Assembly (NCBI GenBank): GCA_002197995.1
Contig: NGZR01000003.1
Location: 3,348,001-3,412,000, forward strand
Source: Gaeumannomyces sp. JS-464
Lineage: Eukaryota; Ascomycota; Sordariomycetes; Magnaporthales; Magnaporthaceae
DNA length: 64,000 nt
Direction of reading: 5' to 3'
This document shows, in pieces, positions 61,094 through 64,000 of this stretch (positions are counted from its first letter, which is position 1; each line of letters starts with the position of its first letter). Under the pieces are notes generated by a model, which saw only the letters and a program-made list of their open reading frames with translations, did not search any database and was not told the DNA's origin. Made by a program: the position numbers and the translations under genes.

Positions 61094-64000
61094 ATGCAGA
61101 ACGTATCAGACGAAGACCAGCCACAGCCTGTCAAGCGGACAGGGTCATTTCCTGTTCCCGAAGGATACCGCCATCTGCGCAATCGGAGACCACCAACCCT
61201 CCAGAGGGAGCAGGAGTCTGGAGCTGGCGAGCAGTCCGCGCCAGCCCATCACCGCTTGGTTTACAGCTACGTCCAGCCCAGCCCGTACTATGCCAGCACT
61301 CCCGGGGGCCGAGAGTATGGCGCTGTGCTGCCGCCACCCCTGTTGTCTGCCCCCATCTATGGCTACTACCCAGTCGTTAGCCCCGGGCCCGGCTGGTCGC
61401 GCGAGCCGGGCGAGTACTACGCCGCGACCGACACTCGCCCGCCGCCGCCCCTGAGGCGCGCGAGCCGCGAGTACCTGCACGAGTCGAGACGGGAGCCGCG
61501 CTCGTCGCAGGACCAGCAGCAGCGGCGCTCGACTGCCGGTGTCCCCCGGAGCCCGTTTGCGGCCGCCCCGCCGCCCGTGGTCCGGGAACACACCAGGAGC
61601 GCGCCCGACGAGGAGGACGACTATGAAGAGGCCATCGTGTACGAGGAGAGGCCGCCACGTGCGCGCAGCGCCAGCCTGCTGAGCGGGGACGACAACGGCT
61701 CGGGAGACCAGTTCCCGTACCGCCGACCCAGCCGGCGCTTCCGGCACCCGCGCCTGTACGACGCGCCCAACGTTGGGGACTCGGACAGCGACGCGTTTGA
61801 CGACTACGAGGGCTTCCTGGGCACTACTAAAGCCTTCGAGTTTACCCCTTCGCGCTCGTCGTCGCGCTCCCGGATCCAGAGCGACGAAAGCGCCGCCGGC
61901 TCCGACCGGGAGCAGTCTCCCGCGCGACCTGTCCCCAGCCAGATTATCGATGGCGTCATTTCGGACCAGAAGGCTGGTGCTGGGATCCTGAACGTGTATG
62001 AAAGTCGGTACACGGGCGACGCGCTGTCCGATGGCGCCCACTCCGTAAAGCTCACCGTTATGCACGACTCTAAGAGCACGAGGCATAGGCAGCCTCTATT
62101 CAAATGGCTGTAAGCATTTATCTTATCTTCCCCCCCCCCTTCTTCGCGAGGGCTTCTCACTCCGACCACGACATGCTTTCTAACTCTGAGCAGGCATGTA
62201 AGACAGAATATGATGGACTTTCAAGAGCTGTCGGTATGATGATCCATCTCCTACTTTTCATCAATCTCCTCATCTGCCTACCTATTTGTGCCTAATAGCC
62301 GCCGGTATAGAACGAGGTCACGGCAATACCAGATCTGCCCGACGGGGATCGGACCGTTCTTGTCAAGCTCCTCACCGAGGTCAAAAGGAACTACATCAAA
62401 ACAAAACAGACTCAAAAAGGCTCCAACGTTCGGTTTATGGAGCCCAGATACTTTCAGCTGCCGCTTCCATCGGAGGATAGTGCCAAGGGCAGAGCTCAAG
62501 GCGGCGGACCATCACGTGGATCTGCATCCCATACTTCTCGCTCGAGAAGTACGCCGGCCTTGGATCCGCGACCCTGGCATCTCAATATCCAAATCAGACC
62601 CTCCTACAGGCCCAATACAGTCGCGTCAACAGAGAACGCGACATGCAGCAGGCTGTCTGCCAGCTCGGGGGCAACCTAGTTCCCGGATCCTGCTTCCACA
62701 TCAGCCAGCTCTGGTGTATCGTCATCGACAACTCTTTCCTTATCACATGTGGTTCAATGAGCGAGGCGACCCTTCGAGGAGAACTGATAACCATTGTTAA
62801 CGAGCCCGCTAGGAATGGCCGCGGCTCCAACAACGGGACAGCCAGAATCCTTGTTTCGTATGGAGAGGCAGTTCTCTGGGCGATCCCCGTCTACGAGTGC
62901 GAAACTTGGTTTGTATGTGCAGCCCGAGCTGAACAAGAGGACGAATGAACAAGAACGCTCTAAGAACCGATGCTGACAACCAGACTTCTCCTCGCCTCAA
63001 GGCCTTCTTGACATACTTCCACGACTTTTGGCCGCAGGCCCTCCGCTTCTGCCACCACGATCGTCCGATTTGCGAAGATGACTGGCCGCGCATCATAAAT
63101 CTGGCCAAGAGATCAACCTCGACCGTCACCCTCAGCCTGAAAATCGTAGACCCGCCGCAGCCGCCCGCACGTGGCGTCCTCGGGGGAAAGGACCCGGCCG
63201 CAGTGCCGTCGCTCTCAAATGAGAATTCGGCAGTATCAGCTACCCAAGGCCTGAAACCGCCAAAGGGGAAGAGCACAGATACGGCCAAACCAGAAAAAGA
63301 CAAAGACGACCAGAAAACGAAAGTCGACATGCATCAGAGCTTTCACGTCTTCACATGGCTAGAAACTGTGCTCGTGTGCACGGGAACCGCGATACCCTGG
63401 ATTGATAATGAAGCTCTTAACAAACAACTGAAGGAAGTTGATGACTACCTTTGCAGAGGTACCAGCTTCACGGACAAGAAGGCTTATCAAGACTGCGAGG
63501 AGAGCACCCGGTCGTTCCTGTTCGGGTACCTTGAGCAACAAGGGGCCGAGATCGAGAAACTGAAGAATGCGTCTTCAAAGAGGCGCGGGTACGAAGAGCG
63601 CATCGATATCTTCAACGCAGCAGACATGGTGTTTCGGTTCTTCCTCCCGCCTGATGTCGAGGCACCGACCGTCAAAAAGTATTGGGGAGCCGTCTCTGCC
63701 CTGATCCAGGTAAGAACGCAGTTCCAGTCCCTTGGAACACATGCGACTCTCTAACTATTTTTTCTACAGCTGTCCTCTACGGATATGAAGAATACGGCGG
63801 GAATCAGAAGAAGGCGACAGTCGGACGCCGCGCCCCTGAATGCGCCCATGGTGCGCAAGGTTCTCAGACAACTCACGCAGCCCATCCAGTCGTTCAAGGC
63901 GGTGCTAGCGCATGCGCACCATCGAGACCGGGCCAGGGTCGTCGTTCCGAACCAGTTTGTGCAAGCCTGGCTCCATCTCCTTATGGGGCTCATCCACAGC
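61094..64000 (+). CDS. Large CorA-like fungal protein, partial, one frameshift
   Basis: Starts at 61094 (MQNVSDED) and runs off the window. Exons: 61094-62109, 62194-62233, 62311-62912, 62984-63709 and 63770 onward; introns 84, 77, 71 and 60 nt. The first 330 residues are disordered (Pro/Arg/Ser-rich with acidic patches). Exon 2 begins a conserved region (WLHVRQNMMDFQELS), then LVKLLTEVKRNYIKT, TWICIPYFSLEKYAG, MQQAVCQLGGNLVPG and SQLWCIVIDNSFLITCG. Exon 4 has FHVFTWLETVLVC and ERIDIFNAADMVFRFFLPP. A base is missing near 62508-62515. The layout fits fungal proteins ending in a CorA-like Mg2+ transporter domain, but that membrane part would lie beyond 64000, so the family is an inference. Confidence 0.7.

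Overview
This window is nuclear DNA of a filamentous ascomycete (Pezizomycotina, most likely a Sordariomycete). The genes are monocistronic and GC-rich at third codon positions. Most carry short introns of 54-130 nt with GTRNGY donors, CTRAC branch points and YAG acceptors. The products are typically fungal: tannase-type esterases, a P450, an NCS1 permease, fungal COQ6, NUO49, RPC40, PXR1, TEL2 and COX17. I found no tRNA, rRNA, CRISPR or intact transposon. The genus cannot be fixed from the sequence alone.

Layout. 1-16 kb is a metabolic, accessory-looking stretch: a secreted tannase-family esterase, an oil-body-associated-protein homologue (DUF1264), a small membrane protein, a hydantoinase/DUF917 fusion divergent from an NCS1 permease, a second tannase-family esterase and a cytochrome P450. 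16-32 kb is looser: an Mpv17/PMP22 protein, a decayed reading frame, a TmpA-type membrane flavoprotein with nine exons, a 4.7 kb stretch without a convincing gene, a DUF218 protein, a membrane-anchored alpha/beta hydrolase, another degraded frame and a 2EXR/F-box-like protein. 33-64 kb is mostly housekeeping: the CHL1 helicase, a BAHD-type acyltransferase, COQ6, a Cys-rich/disordered protein, complex I 49 kDa subunit divergent from RPC40, UBA3 divergent from TEL2, COX17, a small coiled-coil protein divergent from PXR1, an unknown protein, and a long CorA-like protein cut by the window end.

The dominant anomaly is that about half of the genes can be read at full length only by allowing single-base frame changes. 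There are roughly 25 such changes in 64 kb. Most behave like loss of one base in a short G/C run, and a few like gain of one base in a homopolymer. They hit conserved genes (CHL1, TEL2, PXR1) as well as accessory ones, so sequencing or assembly indels are the simplest explanation, and gene calls here should be frame-corrected before any gene is declared dead. Real decay is more likely for the frames at 18.0-19.2 kb and 30.8-31.4 kb, which carry in-frame stops rather than indels.

Working together: the hydantoinase and the permease share a promoter region and suggest uptake and opening of a cyclic amide. The two tannase-type esterases and the P450 suggest use of plant phenolic esters. The most interesting single gene-structure feature is a 6-nt microexon in UBA3.
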